DNA from: an uncultured Bacteroidales bacterium
Lineage (GTDB): Bacteria; Bacteroidota; Bacteroidia; Bacteroidales; Paludibacteraceae
DNA: 64,000 bases
Direction: 5' to 3'
Assembly: GCA_903901975.1 (NCBI GenBank)
Contig: CAIUTB010000146.1
Span: 1-64,000, forward strand
The notes beneath the pieces are model-generated. The model had not been told where the DNA came from. It was given only the letters and a program-made list of their open reading frames with translations, and searched no databases. The translations under genes and the position numbers were made by a program. The stretch's first letter is position 1. Each line of letters begins with the position of its first letter. Below, one piece after another: positions 47,426 to 59,180 of the stretch.

Positions 47426-48358
47426 ATGAAAAAACTTAATATAATTATGGCGGTGGTTTTGGTAGCCGCAGTAGCGTTTACTTCGTGCAACAGCAACAAG
47501 ACAAGTTTGCCTACATTGAAAACTCAGCTTGATAGCTTGAACTATGCTTTTGGTCTTGCTAACGGCGACGGTGTGAAAAACTATTACATCAAAGGTGATT
47601 CTGCTCAAAAAGCAATTAAATCACTTATGGAAGGTGTAAACGAAGGAATGAAAGGTAAAGTTGAAAAAGAAAACACTGAACTGACTGACCTTGGAACTAA
47701 AATTGGAACTGCTTTAAAAGAACAAAAGAAAACCGGTTTAATGGGTGATTCTTCATTGAAAGTAGATATCAAACTGATTAAACAAGGATTGGTAAACGGT
47801 TTGAGAGGCTCTAAAGTACTGATGGATGCTAAAACGGCTCAGGAATATCTTCAAAAAACCATGAGCGGTTTACAGGCTAAAAAAATGGAGAAATTGTATG
47901 GTCCAAACAAAACAGCCGGTATAAAATTCTTAGAAGAAAATGCTAAAAAACCGGGTATTGTAACTACTCCAAGTGGTCTTCAATACGAAGTGGTTAAAAA
48001 AGGAAACGGTGCACTCCCAACCGATAACGATAAAGTAAAAGTAAACTACAAAGGAACATTGATTGATGGTACTGAGTTTGATAGCAACACCGGTAAAGAC
48101 CCAATCGTATTCCAGGCTAATCAGGTAATTAAAGGTTGGACAGAAGCGTTAAAACTAATGCCTGTAGGTTCAAAATACAAATTATATATTCCTCAGGAAT
48201 TGGCTTATGCCTCAGCCGATCGTGGTAAAATCAAACCTTTCTCGGCATTGATTTTCGAAGTGGAATTGATTTCAATTGAAAAACAAGCTGCACAACAACA
48301 GTTGACTCCAGAGCAAATGCAACAGGTTCAACAACAAATGCAACAACAGAGACGATAG
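47426..48358 (+). CDS. FKBP-type peptidyl-prolyl isomerase, lipoprotein
   Basis: VAFTSCNS lipobox; VKVNYKGTLIDGTEFDSNTGKDPIVFQANQVIKGWTEALKLM; Gln-rich C-terminus. Confidence 0.94.
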   Translation: MKKLNIIMAVVLVAAVAFTSCNSNKTSLPTLKTQLDSLNYAFGLANGDGVKNYYIKGDSAQKAIKSLMEGVNEGMKGKVEKENTELTDLGTKIGTALKEQKKTGLMGDSSLKVDIKLIKQGLVNGLRGSKVLMDAKTAQEYLQKTMSGLQAKKMEKLYGPNKTAGIKFLEENAKKPGIVTTPSGLQYEVVKKGNGALPTDNDKVKVNYKGTLIDGTEFDSNTGKDPIVFQANQVIKGWTEALKLMPVGSKYKLYIPQELAYASADRGKIKPFSALIFEVELISIEKQAAQQQLTPEQMQQVQQQMQQQRR

Positions 48359-48380
48359 TTTTTGTTCGATAAATAATTAT

Positions 48381-48415
48381 AAGCCGGAGTGATTTTCACC
48401 CCGGCTTTTATTTTG
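48381..48415 (+). terminator. Rho-independent terminator
   Basis: AAGCCGGAGTGA-TT-TTCACCCCGGCTTTTATTTT. Confidence 0.8.
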
Positions 48416-48525
48416 TCAAAAAGCGAAGCGATATAAACAAATCTCTATCGAATATTCCTGTTTATTCAACAATAAATATAAATATCTTTCAATTTCCATT
48501 TATATTATGTAATTTTGCTGCCTAA

Positions 48526-49005
48526 ATGATAAACACAAATCAAGGTATTATGGAAAAAATAGATCAATTAGACCGCAAGATTTTGCAGATTATTACTCAG
48601 AATGCGCGTATGCCATTTAAAGATGTGGCCGAATTATGTGGTGTGTCACGCGCTGCCATTCATCAACGTGTTCAACGCTTAATTGATATTGATGTAATTA
48701 CCGGTTCAGGCTATACTGTAAACCCCAAAATGCTGGGTTTCCAAATGTGTGCCTACATTGGTATCACGCTCGAACGTGGCTCTATGTACAAGGAAGTGGT
48801 TAAGGAACTGGAAAAAATCCCTGAAATTGTTGAATCTCAGTATACGCTTGGCTCGTATACCATTCTGATAAAACTTTATGCTAAAAATGACGAGCATTTG
48901 ATGGAATTGTTGAACGGAAAAATTCAGGAAATACCTGGTGTGGCTACCACCGAAACACTTACTTCGCTGGATCAGCGGATTAAAAGAACTATTCCGATAG
49001 AATAG
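48526..49005 (+). CDS. Lrp/AsnC family transcriptional regulator
   Basis: IDQLDRKILQIITQNARMPFKDVAELCGVSRAAIHQRVQRL. Confidence 0.93.
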   Translation: MINTNQGIMEKIDQLDRKILQIITQNARMPFKDVAELCGVSRAAIHQRVQRLIDIDVITGSGYTVNPKMLGFQMCAYIGITLERGSMYKEVVKELEKIPEIVESQYTLGSYTILIKLYAKNDEHLMELLNGKIQEIPGVATTETLTSLDQRIKRTIPIE

Positions 49006-49082
49006 ACCTTAAGCCTAAAGCCGGATAAGAAGTATTATTGAAAATATTTATCATAAACAAACTCAAGCTCCTCCTGTTGGAT

Positions 49083-49577
49083 TTAGGGGTTTGTTTTTAT
49101 TATTTCTTGCAATACTTCATACACTATCGGACAAGTGTAGGCATTTTTAATGGACAAATTGTAAAGTTGGAAAAACCGTTTCCGGTCAGTATGTGGATAT
49201 TCACGACAGGCTTTTGGGCGATTTTCGTAGATACTGCAATAATTATCATCGCCCAGAAACGGACAGGGCATTGATTGAAAAACCAACTCATTGTCTTCGT
49301 CAACCCGAAGATATTTTGAAATAACATCAACCGGTTTCATTCGTAGTGCTTTAGCCATTTTCTCCACATCCTTATCGGTAATACGTGGTCCTAACGAGCG
49401 ACAACAATTGGCACAGAGCAAACAATCGGTTTGATCCGAAATTTTATCGTGCATAGCGTGAATCTGCAAGTCCATGCTTTCAAGCTTTTTCTTGTTTTTA
49501 GAAAAAAAACGCTTCCAGTCAGGTTCTGATTTGATAGCCAAAGCTGGCAATAATTTAAAATCTGTTTGCTTGTTCAC
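49083..49577 (-). CDS. YkgJ-type Cys-cluster protein
   Basis: CLLCANCCRSLGPRIT; CPFLGDDNYCSIYENRPKACREYPH. Confidence 0.88.
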   Translation of the reverse strand: MNKQTDFKLLPALAIKSEPDWKRFFSKNKKKLESMDLQIHAMHDKISDQTDCLLCANCCRSLGPRITDKDVEKMAKALRMKPVDVISKYLRVDEDNELVFQSMPCPFLGDDNYCSIYENRPKACREYPHTDRKRFFQLYNLSIKNAYTCPIVYEVLQEIIKTNP

Positions 49578-49666
49578 AGGCTATTATATAGTAATTTTCA
49601 AGGCACAAAGGTATTCAATTATCAGTTAAGTTACAAAAAAAATGCTTGGTTTAGGGATTTTATTTG

Positions 49667-49674
49667 TATCTTTG
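49667..49674 (+). promoter_or_regulatory. Bacteroidota -7 promoter element
   Basis: TATCTTTG with an upstream TTGG at about the expected spacing. Confidence 0.6.
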
Positions 49675-49706
49675 CAGCCGTTTTATTTACAAACACACAA
49701 AAATTT

Positions 49707-50894
49707 ATGAGTCTATTAAGTGATGTGCTGGGACAATTCGATGCGCCCCAGAAAGTAAAAGCAATGGGTGTTTATCCTTACTTCCGCCCAATCGAATCCG
49801 ATCAGGATACAGTTGTTACAATTAATGGCAAAAGAGTATTAATGTTTGGTTCTAACAGCTATCTGGGACTTACCAATCACCCTCGTTTGAAAGAAGCATC
49901 TATTAAAGCGATTGAGAAATATGGAACAGGTTGTGCCGGATCACGGTTTTTAAATGGCACCCTGGATATTCATATTGAATTGGAAGAACGTCTGGCCAAA
50001 CTGGTTCACAAAGAAGCTGCATTGGTTTATGCTACAGGTTTTACCGTAAATTCGGGTGTTGTACCTTGTGTTACCGGTCGCGAAGATTACCTTATTTTTG
50101 ATGAATTAGATCATGCTTCCATTATTGAAGGCAAAAGATTGTCTTTTTCCAAACAATTGAAATATCGTCACAATGATATGGATGCATTGGAAAAACTACT
50201 TAAAAAATGCGAACCCGACAAATTGAAACTTATCGTTGTTGATGGAGTTTTCAGTATGGAAGGTGATGTGGTTAAGCTTCCTGAAATTGTTGCACTTTCA
50301 AAAAAATATAATGCTTCTATTTATGTTGACGAAGCACATTCATTAGGAGTTTTCGGAAAAACGGGTGCAGGAGTTTGTGAACATTTCGGTGTGTCGAATG
50401 ATGTGGACCTGATCATGGGAACTTTCAGCAAATCCTTGGGAACTATTGGTGGTTTTGTTGCTGCCGATGAAAATATAATCAATTACCTGAAGCATAATTC
50501 ACGCACACTTATTTTCAGTGCTTCTATTACGCCAGCCTCAACAGGTTGTGTGTTAGCGGCTTTGGATGTTATGGCTGAAGAGCCCTGGAGAAAAGATCAA
50601 TTGTGGGCTAATACAAACCGTGCAAAAGCAGGTTTTTTGAAAGCAGGATTTGAAATCGGTCATACACAAACGCCAATTATTCCGCTTTATGTTCGAGATA
50701 ACATGAAAACCTTCCAGATTACGAAAATGTTGATGGATGACGGTGTATTTGTGAATCCGGTTGTTTCGCCTGCCGTACCTTCCGAAGATTCGCTGATTCG
50801 CTACTCTTTAATGGCAACACATACTTTTGACCAGATTGACGAATCAATTGAAAAAATATCACGTGATGCCCGTAAACTGGGAATTATCAAATAA
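49707..50894 (+). CDS. Serine palmitoyltransferase / alpha-oxoamine synthase family
   Basis: SNSYLGLTNHPRLKEA; GTGCAGSRFLNGT; YVDEAHSLGVFGKTGAGVCEHF; MGTFSKSLGTIGGF. Start at MSLLSDVLGQ. Confidence 0.9.
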   Translation: MSLLSDVLGQFDAPQKVKAMGVYPYFRPIESDQDTVVTINGKRVLMFGSNSYLGLTNHPRLKEASIKAIEKYGTGCAGSRFLNGTLDIHIELEERLAKLVHKEAALVYATGFTVNSGVVPCVTGREDYLIFDELDHASIIEGKRLSFSKQLKYRHNDMDALEKLLKKCEPDKLKLIVVDGVFSMEGDVVKLPEIVALSKKYNASIYVDEAHSLGVFGKTGAGVCEHFGVSNDVDLIMGTFSKSLGTIGGFVAADENIINYLKHNSRTLIFSASITPASTGCVLAALDVMAEEPWRKDQLWANTNRAKAGFLKAGFEIGHTQTPIIPLYVRDNMKTFQITKMLMDDGVFVNPVVSPAVPSEDSLIRYSLMATHTFDQIDESIEKISRDARKLGIIK

Positions 50895-50908
50895 ATAACT
50901 GCCTCTAT

Positions 50909-52699
<1,791 letters not shown>

Positions 52700-52767
52700 A
52701 ATTCAGTTTCAAATTCAGATTTAGTAGAAATTATTTATCTTTGCCCTACATCTTAAATTAATCTGAT

Positions 52768-52983
52768 ATGGAAGAAGAAAAAAAATGTGATTGCAACTGC
52801 AAAAACTACCACCGTCAAGCTAATGCAACAGGTGGAGCAGTTTACGGATTAGGATTTATTGGTGCTGCAGTTTTTTTTATTGCACGTGCCACCACATTCT
52901 GGTTAGGAGTCATTGGCTTAGGTAAAGCCATTGCCTGGCCTGCATTTTTGGTTTATTATGTACTGAAAATGCTTTACAAATGA
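52768..52983 (+). CDS. Small membrane protein
   Basis: 71 aa with TM segments; TATCTTTG at 52736 upstream; terminator after. Confidence 0.7.
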   Translation: MEEEKKCDCNCKNYHRQANATGGAVYGLGFIGAAVFFIARATTFWLGVIGLGKAIAWPAFLVYYVLKMLYK

Positions 52984-52997
52984 CACACAAAACTATA

Positions 52998-53040
52998 AAA
53001 ATAAATGCTTTTCTCAGTCAGGAGAAAAGCATTTATTTTA
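52998..53040. terminator. Bidirectional terminator
   Basis: AAAATAAATGCTTTTCTC-AGTCAG-GAGAAAAGCATTTATTTT, ~18 bp stem. Confidence 0.9.
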
Positions 53041-53045
53041 TGTGA

Positions 53046-53402
53046 TTAACGTTTCATGTGAAGCTCAATCGTCACCCGATCCACTTTTCCACCAAGCGGT
53101 GGATTCAGCTTCGAAAGTTTTAGGTTAACTTCCAAAATTTGCGGAAATGAATTGAAAACGCTATCCAACATGCGTTTGCCAATGTGCTCAATCAGTTTCG
53201 ACGGAATTTCCATTTCAGTCTTCAGCACATCATAAACCAATTGATAATTAAGCGTATGCCCTAAATTGTCTGTTTGTCCTGCTAAAGCAGTGTCCAACTC
53301 AAGGCTTAAACTAACAATAAATGTATTTCCAAGTGTTTGTTCGTGTTCCAGGCAGCCGTGAAAGGCGTGAAACTCCATATTTTCCAGTGTTATCTTACTC
53401 AT
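53046..53402 (-). CDS. folB: Dihydroneopterin aldolase
   Basis: ITLENMEFHAFHGCLEHEQTLGNTFIVSLSLELD. Confidence 0.92.
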   Translation of the reverse strand: MSKITLENMEFHAFHGCLEHEQTLGNTFIVSLSLELDTALAGQTDNLGHTLNYQLVYDVLKTEMEIPSKLIEHIGKRMLDSVFNSFPQILEVNLKLSKLNPPLGGKVDRVTIELHMKR

Positions 53403-53698
53403 AATATAGTTCTATACCCCTAAAATGGGAATTATTATTTAAAAACTCTTGTTGTCTTTGCTCAAGTTCCAATTCAATTTCTAATCAAGGCAAAGTTAAT
53501 CTTTTTTTTGAAACCTATCAACCGGAATTCAAAAATACAGAAAGCCTGAAATTGCCGGTAACTATGGAAGGACTTTTCTATTGCTCAGAATGTCTGAAGA
53601 ACTCATTCATTCACACAAACTGCCTTTTGAATAAAACTCCATTTGCTTAGAAAGTGGCTTTTCAGTAAATACATATCACATATTTCCTTCAAATGTTA

Positions 53699-53706
53699 TA
53701 TCTTTG
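53699..53706 (+). promoter_or_regulatory. Bacteroidota -7 promoter element upstream of trpS
   Basis: TATCTTTG. Confidence 0.55.
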
Positions 53707-53852
53707 CATCCGTTTATTAAAAAGTAAGTTCGTACCTAAAGTGTATGTAAATTTAATGACTCTCAGCTTTTTAAAATTTTTTTATTATCAGACAAATAAC
53801 ATACCCAATTCAAACTTTTAATTTATTGTCCCTTTAGGGGCAGGCTGTCATT

Positions 53853-54848
53853 ATGGAAACAGTAGTTAGCGGCATACGCCCAACCGGAAACCTTCACTTA
53901 GGAAATTACTTTGGCGCATTGCGCAATTTCATAAGCATGCAGAATGAGCACAATTGTTATTTCTTCATTGCTGATTATCATTCACTTACAACACACCCAA
54001 CTCCCGGAGACCTGTACGGAAATGTGCGTCAGGTAATGGTGGAATATTTGGCTGCCGGTCTCGATCCCGAAAAATGCACGCTGTATATTCAAAGCGATGT
54101 GCCTGAAACAGCCGAACTTTATCTGTTTCTGAACATGAATGCCTATATCGGCGAATTGGAACGTTGTACTTCGTTTAAAGATAAAATCCGTCAACAACCC
54201 CAAAACGTGAATGCCGGATTGCTGACTTATCCTACGCTAATGGCGGCAGATATTCTGATTCACAAAGCCACCAAAGTGCCGGTTGGAAAAGATCAGGAAC
54301 AACATCTGGAAATGACTCGTCAGTTTAGCAACCGCTTCAACCGTCTGTATAATGTGGAATATTTCCCTGAACCAAAAGCATTTAACTTCGGTAATGAATT
54401 GGTGAAAATTCCCGGACTGAACGGAACAGGCAAAATGGGTAAATCGGAGGGCGAGGGAAATGCTATTTTCTTAGCTGATGAACCGGAAGCTATCCGCAAA
54501 AAAGTAATGAAAGCTGTTACCGATAGCGGCCCAACTGAACCGAATCAAGCCAAACCTGAACCCATTCAGAATATTTTCCAATTGATGAAAGTGGTTTCAG
54601 CTCCTGAAACGCTTAGTTTTTTCGAAGATCAATATAATAGCTGCAATATTCGCTACGGTGATATGAAAAAACAACTGGCCGTCGATATGGTTACTTTTAC
54701 AGAGCCTTTCAGAGATAAAATTAAAGCCATTTCAGCGGATAACGACTACGTGGCTAAGGTAATGCGACTTGGCAAGGAAAAAGCTCACGAAAGTGCCGCC
54801 AAAACCATTCGCGAAGTGCGGGAAATTATCGGATTTAAGTCCTTTTGA
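53853..54848 (+). CDS. trpS: Tryptophan--tRNA ligase
   Basis: SGIRPTGNLHLGNYFGALRNF; GTGKMGKSEGEGNAIFL (KMSKS variant). Confidence 0.96.
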   Translation: METVVSGIRPTGNLHLGNYFGALRNFISMQNEHNCYFFIADYHSLTTHPTPGDLYGNVRQVMVEYLAAGLDPEKCTLYIQSDVPETAELYLFLNMNAYIGELERCTSFKDKIRQQPQNVNAGLLTYPTLMAADILIHKATKVPVGKDQEQHLEMTRQFSNRFNRLYNVEYFPEPKAFNFGNELVKIPGLNGTGKMGKSEGEGNAIFLADEPEAIRKKVMKAVTDSGPTEPNQAKPEPIQNIFQLMKVVSAPETLSFFEDQYNSCNIRYGDMKKQLAVDMVTFTEPFRDKIKAISADNDYVAKVMRLGKEKAHESAAKTIREVREIIGFKSF

Positions 54849-54909
54849 TTAGTTTATAGTTAATAGCCGGCAGTAAGCAGTTTGTAGCCGGCAGTAAGTG
54901 TATAAAATT

Positions 54910-54945
54910 TGAAAGTCTGTTCCTTTAAGGGACAGGCTTTTTTGT
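54910..54945 (+). terminator. Hairpin terminator
   Basis: AGTCTGTTCCTT-TAAGGGACAGGCTTTTTT. Confidence 0.65.
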
Positions 54946-54964
54946 TCTAAATATTGCAGGCTAT

Positions 54965-56536
54965 TTATTTGGAAATGAACCCTTTGTATAGTTTTTCCAT
55001 TTGTATAATTTTTTGTTTAATAAGTTGTGACCGAACCGGAGTATATCCAAGAATTAAGCCCTGAGTAGGATTCTCAGTAACAAAACACTTGCTATAAGGA
55101 TGAGCTATGATATTATTTTTTGCAAAATGATCGACAAGTTCTTTGTCTTTTATTCCTACATTGAGTTTTGCTAAAACATGAAGACTCCTAATATCGCTTT
55201 TTTCAAGTAAAACAGCATCTCCAAAACTATTTTCAAAGGTTTCACAAAACAGTTTTTTACGTTCCTCTGCTATTTCAATAACGTTCTTAACGTGGTTATA
55301 TAAATAATTTCGCTCAATAAACTGGCTCAAAACTACCTGAATGGAAGAAGGAACAAAGCGATGTGAATGTTTGAGTAATGCTTCCACAGAATCGAGCAAA
55401 TAAAAAGGAACAACCATATAACCTACCCGAATGGAAGGATGTAACAGCCGATTAAATGTGCCAAAAAAAGCGACTCTTTGCTGCGTGTCCAAACTAAATA
55501 AGGAGGGTATAAAATCTTTGTAATTATTTACTTCGTGTTCATAATCATTCTCAATAATAATAGTATTGTGCTCGTTGGCCCATTTAAGGAGTTCCAGCCT
55601 TCTATTTAGCGTCATTCTCACTCCGGTAGGATAATGACAGGAGGGAACTGTATGAATCAGTTTGGATTGGATATGACCGGGTTGAGTCAATTCACTCACT
55701 TTTAACCCATCCTCATCTATTGATACTGTTTGAATATTGGATTGTAATCCTTTGAAAATTGAAATAACATTGGGAAAAGTTGGATTTTCCATGGTCATAC
55801 AATCACCCGGATTTAGTAGTACGTTTCCTATGATGTAAAGCGATTGCAAAGAGCCGGAAACAATGATGATCTGACGAGGGTCGCATTTAATATTGCGACT
55901 AAAATTCAAATAATTGGCCAGCGATTTTTTTAATTGGTCGGTGCCGGATGATGCGGAATACGACAGACCTGATGATTTGATATTTCTCCAGTAAAGATTA
56001 CTGAGATTTTTCCATTGATTAACCGGAAAAATATCAAGGGGCGGCAAGCCCGGACGAAATGCTATATCCGTGTCGTCGGTACTATTTATTAAAGTTATGT
56101 TTTTCTGAAATGATTTACCCGTCTCAGATAAATCAGGATACCCAAACTGACTGAAATTATGGCTTTTGGGTGGTGAAATTTCCAGAACAACTCCTTTTAC
56201 TTTATGCCCTGAACCAGTAGTTGATTCGATAAAGTTTTCATACAGGAGCAATTCGTATGTTTTAATAATTGTGCTTCGTGAAACTTTTAATTTTGCAGCA
56301 AGTTGACGGGTAGAAGGTAAAATACTGCCTTCGGGAATATCATTATTCAAAATTGCTTCTTTTATGAGTCCGTGAATACGTTGATAAAGCCCTATTTTAT
56401 AGCCTTTTGAGACTTTTCTCAAATTCATTTCATTATATGCATTGGAAATTCTGGTCAATATATCTTCCATATTGGTATGTATAAATAAATATAATTGGTA
56501 TGGCAAAGATAATAATAAATCGGGTTTCTTTGCCAT
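54965..56536 (-). CDS. MocR-type regulator (GntR wHTH plus PLP aminotransferase-like domain)
   Basis: PEGSILPSTRQLAAKLKVSRSTIIKTYELL wHTH; IIENDYEHEVNNY...FGTFNRLLHPSIRVGYM aminotransferase fold. A later ATG (MEDILTRISNAY) is an alternative start. Confidence 0.88.
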   Translation of the reverse strand: MAKKPDLLLSLPYQLYLFIHTNMEDILTRISNAYNEMNLRKVSKGYKIGLYQRIHGLIKEAILNNDIPEGSILPSTRQLAAKLKVSRSTIIKTYELLLYENFIESTTGSGHKVKGVVLEISPPKSHNFSQFGYPDLSETGKSFQKNITLINSTDDTDIAFRPGLPPLDIFPVNQWKNLSNLYWRNIKSSGLSYSASSGTDQLKKSLANYLNFSRNIKCDPRQIIIVSGSLQSLYIIGNVLLNPGDCMTMENPTFPNVISIFKGLQSNIQTVSIDEDGLKVSELTQPGHIQSKLIHTVPSCHYPTGVRMTLNRRLELLKWANEHNTIIIENDYEHEVNNYKDFIPSLFSLDTQQRVAFFGTFNRLLHPSIRVGYMVVPFYLLDSVEALLKHSHRFVPSSIQVVLSQFIERNYLYNHVKNVIEIAEERKKLFCETFENSFGDAVLLEKSDIRSLHVLAKLNVGIKDKELVDHFAKNNIIAHPYSKCFVTENPTQGLILGYTPVRSQLIKQKIIQMEKLYKGFISK

Positions 56537-56646
56537 AGTTATATACCCGAACTTTCAAAAATGTATATTTTTCACATCACGTTGATTATATAGATAATGA
56601 AATTTGGAGTCGATAACTAATCTTTTTTAACCTTGGATTAATCATT

Positions 56647-58011
56647 ATGGAAGTAATCGGAACTATCATTAGTTTGATATTCATTGTTATAGTAGCATTT
56701 TTGCTCTATAAAAAATACAATGCTCAAGCTGTATTGCTTTTTAGTGGATTAGTCATGATGGCTTTTGCATTGATTATGGGCTTTAAGTTGCCGGGATTGA
56801 AAGACCCAACTAACCTTAAGTTTTTTGATCTTTTCGAACTGATTAAAGAATCATTGAGTTCGAAGGGAGCTGATGTCGGACTTATGATTATGACTATTGG
56901 CGGTTACGTAGCTTATATGAAAAAAATCGGAGCAAGCGATACACTCGTTTATCTTGCGATGAAACCACTCTCTATTTTCAAAAAAACACCTTATCTGGCG
57001 GCATCATTAGTTATTCCAATCGGACAACTTTTATTTATTACCACACCTTCTGCTGCAGGATTGGGACTGCTATTAGTTGCTTCAATTTTTCCTGTATTAG
57101 TAAGTCTGGGCGTTAGTAAAACGTCGGCTGTTTCGGTAATTGTTGCCTGTACAGTATTTGATATGGGACCGGCGTCGGCAAATACAGCATTGGCTTCCAA
57201 ATTAATCAGCAAATCAAATGTTCAGTATTTTATTGAAAATCAATTGCCACTGGCAATTCCCTTGACCATTTTAATGGCCGTTGTATATTTCTTTGTCAAC
57301 CGCTATTACGATAAGAAGGAAAATCACGTGGCTGAAGTTGTTGATACTGCCAGTCTGAAAACGAAAGCTCCTTTAATTTATAGTTTACTTCCGATACTTC
57401 CATTGATATTGTTGATTACCTTCTCTAAGTTCTTCACTATCTTTCATCCGGCAATCAATTTAGACACTACAACCGCCATGATTTTATCATTGTTTGTGGC
57501 TTTGATATTTGAAATGATTCACAAAAAAAACGTGAGCGAAGTTTTCAGTTCACTGAAAACATTCTGGGAAGCAATGGGGAAAGTATTTGCAACCGTTATC
57601 AGCCTTATTATTACAGCAGAAATATTTTCATACGGACTTATCAGCCTGGGCTTTATCAATAGTCTGGTGGGTATTTCGCAGGATTTCGGACTTGGTGCTG
57701 TTGGAATTGGCATAGTTATGACCGTAATGATTTTCGGAGCATCCATGTTAATGGGCAGCGGAAATGCTTCATTCTTTTCCTTTGGTCCTTTGGTCCCCGG
57801 AATTGCCTTGAAAATGGGCGTGGATGGTGCCGGAATTATACTTCCTATGCAATTGGCTTCAAGTCTCGGTAGAGCTACTTCACCCATTGCCGGAGTTGTT
57901 ATTGCCACGGCTGAAATTGCCGGAGTTACACCCTATCAGGTGGCCAAACGAAACCTGATTCCGTTAACAACAGTTTTGGTTGGAATGCTTATTTATCACT
58001 TTATTTTTTAA
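56647..58011 (+). CDS. C4-dicarboxylate transporter, DcuC-like
   Basis: Hydrophobic, >=10 predicted TM segments; LGRATSPIAGVVIATAEIAGVTPYQVAKRN. Confidence 0.82.
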   Translation: MEVIGTIISLIFIVIVAFLLYKKYNAQAVLLFSGLVMMAFALIMGFKLPGLKDPTNLKFFDLFELIKESLSSKGADVGLMIMTIGGYVAYMKKIGASDTLVYLAMKPLSIFKKTPYLAASLVIPIGQLLFITTPSAAGLGLLLVASIFPVLVSLGVSKTSAVSVIVACTVFDMGPASANTALASKLISKSNVQYFIENQLPLAIPLTILMAVVYFFVNRYYDKKENHVAEVVDTASLKTKAPLIYSLLPILPLILLITFSKFFTIFHPAINLDTTTAMILSLFVALIFEMIHKKNVSEVFSSLKTFWEAMGKVFATVISLIITAEIFSYGLISLGFINSLVGISQDFGLGAVGIGIVMTVMIFGASMLMGSGNASFFSFGPLVPGIALKMGVDGAGIILPMQLASSLGRATSPIAGVVIATAEIAGVTPYQVAKRNLIPLTTVLVGMLIYHFIF

Positions 58012-58022
58012 TTACAGGTACT

Positions 58023-59180
58023 ATGATGAAAATTATCAAAAACGCTGAAGTCTATTCACCGGAATATCTTGGAAGAAAAGATATTCTTATTGGTGGGGAG
58101 AAAATTCTTGCTATCGGGGAAAATATTGAAACCAGCAATATAGCTGTTGAAGTGATTGATGCAAAAGGGAAAATCGTTACTCCGGGATTTATCGATCAGC
58201 ATATTCACTTAACAGGTGCCGGTGGGAAACAGGCTTTTTCGTCCATGACACCCGAAATAAGTATCTCAGAATTGATTCAATGCGGAACAACCACTGTTAT
58301 GGGAATGCTCGGAACTGATGGTATTACCCGTTCTCTTCAGGGTTTGTATGCCAAGGTAAAAGGACTGGAACAGGAAGGAATCAGTGCTTATATGCTTACC
58401 AGCTTTTTTGGTTATCCAACCAAAACGATGCTGGGCAGTGTACTGGAAGATATGGTTTTTATTGATAAAGTGATTGGCTGTAAAATAGCTATCAGCGATG
58501 AACGTGCATCATTCCCCACTGAAAACGAACTCCTTAAACTGTTACGTGAAGTGCATGTAGGCGGGTTAACTTCAGGAAAAGGTGGCATATTGCATATTCA
58601 TTTAGGAGCACTTGAAAGCAAAATGGATATTTTACTCGATTTGGTAAAGAAATATCATTTCCCAATCCGCCACATATCCCCAACCCATGTTGGACGAACA
58701 AAAGAACTATTCGATCAGGCAATAGAATTTGCTAAACTGGGTGGAATGATTGATATATCGACCGGTGGAACAAAATTTGATTTGCCCTACAAACAGGTAT
58801 TGTATGCATTAGAGAAGGGTGCTTCGATTGATAATATGACTTTTAGTAGTGATGGAAATGCCGGTATGGCCAAGAAAGATGAAAATGGTAAAATTGTAAA
58901 ACTATATAAAGCCCCGGTTGACTTGAATCTCAAGCAAGTCATTATTTTAATTCAGGAAGCCGGAATGTCAATTAGCGATGCGTTCAAATTAATAACCACT
59001 AATCCGGCCAGAAACCTATCATTATTCCACAAAGGAAAAATAGCATTAGGGTGTGATGCGGATTTATGCTTTTTCGATTCGGACTTTAATTTGACTGATG
59101 TGATTTCAAGAGGACATAAAATGATGAAAGACAAAGAAATAGTAAAATGTAATTGTTACGAAAACTGCAGCAACAAATGA
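58023..59180 (+). CDS. iadA: Isoaspartyl (beta-aspartyl) dipeptidase
   Basis: GFIDQHIHLTGAGGKQAFSSMTPEI; LHIHLGALESKMDIL; HISPTHVGRTKELF; FSSDGNAG. Confidence 0.88.
   Translation: MMKIIKNAEVYSPEYLGRKDILIGGEKILAIGENIETSNIAVEVIDAKGKIVTPGFIDQHIHLTGAGGKQAFSSMTPEISISELIQCGTTTVMGMLGTDGITRSLQGLYAKVKGLEQEGISAYMLTSFFGYPTKTMLGSVLEDMVFIDKVIGCKIAISDERASFPTENELLKLLREVHVGGLTSGKGGILHIHLGALESKMDILLDLVKKYHFPIRHISPTHVGRTKELFDQAIEFAKLGGMIDISTGGTKFDLPYKQVLYALEKGASIDNMTFSSDGNAGMAKKDENGKIVKLYKAPVDLNLKQVIILIQEAGMSISDAFKLITTNPARNLSLFHKGKIALGCDADLCFFDSDFNLTDVISRGHKMMKDKEIVKCNCYENCSNK

Noticed and set aside
53433-53827. Long trpS upstream region considered as a T-box or attenuator
   Set aside because: No T-box motif or Trp-rich leader seen; only a -7 promoter element and a repeat arm are supportable.
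57519-57908. 129 aa minus-strand ORF opposite the DcuC-like gene
   Set aside because: Antisense shadow of a hydrophobic membrane protein gene; no own signal.
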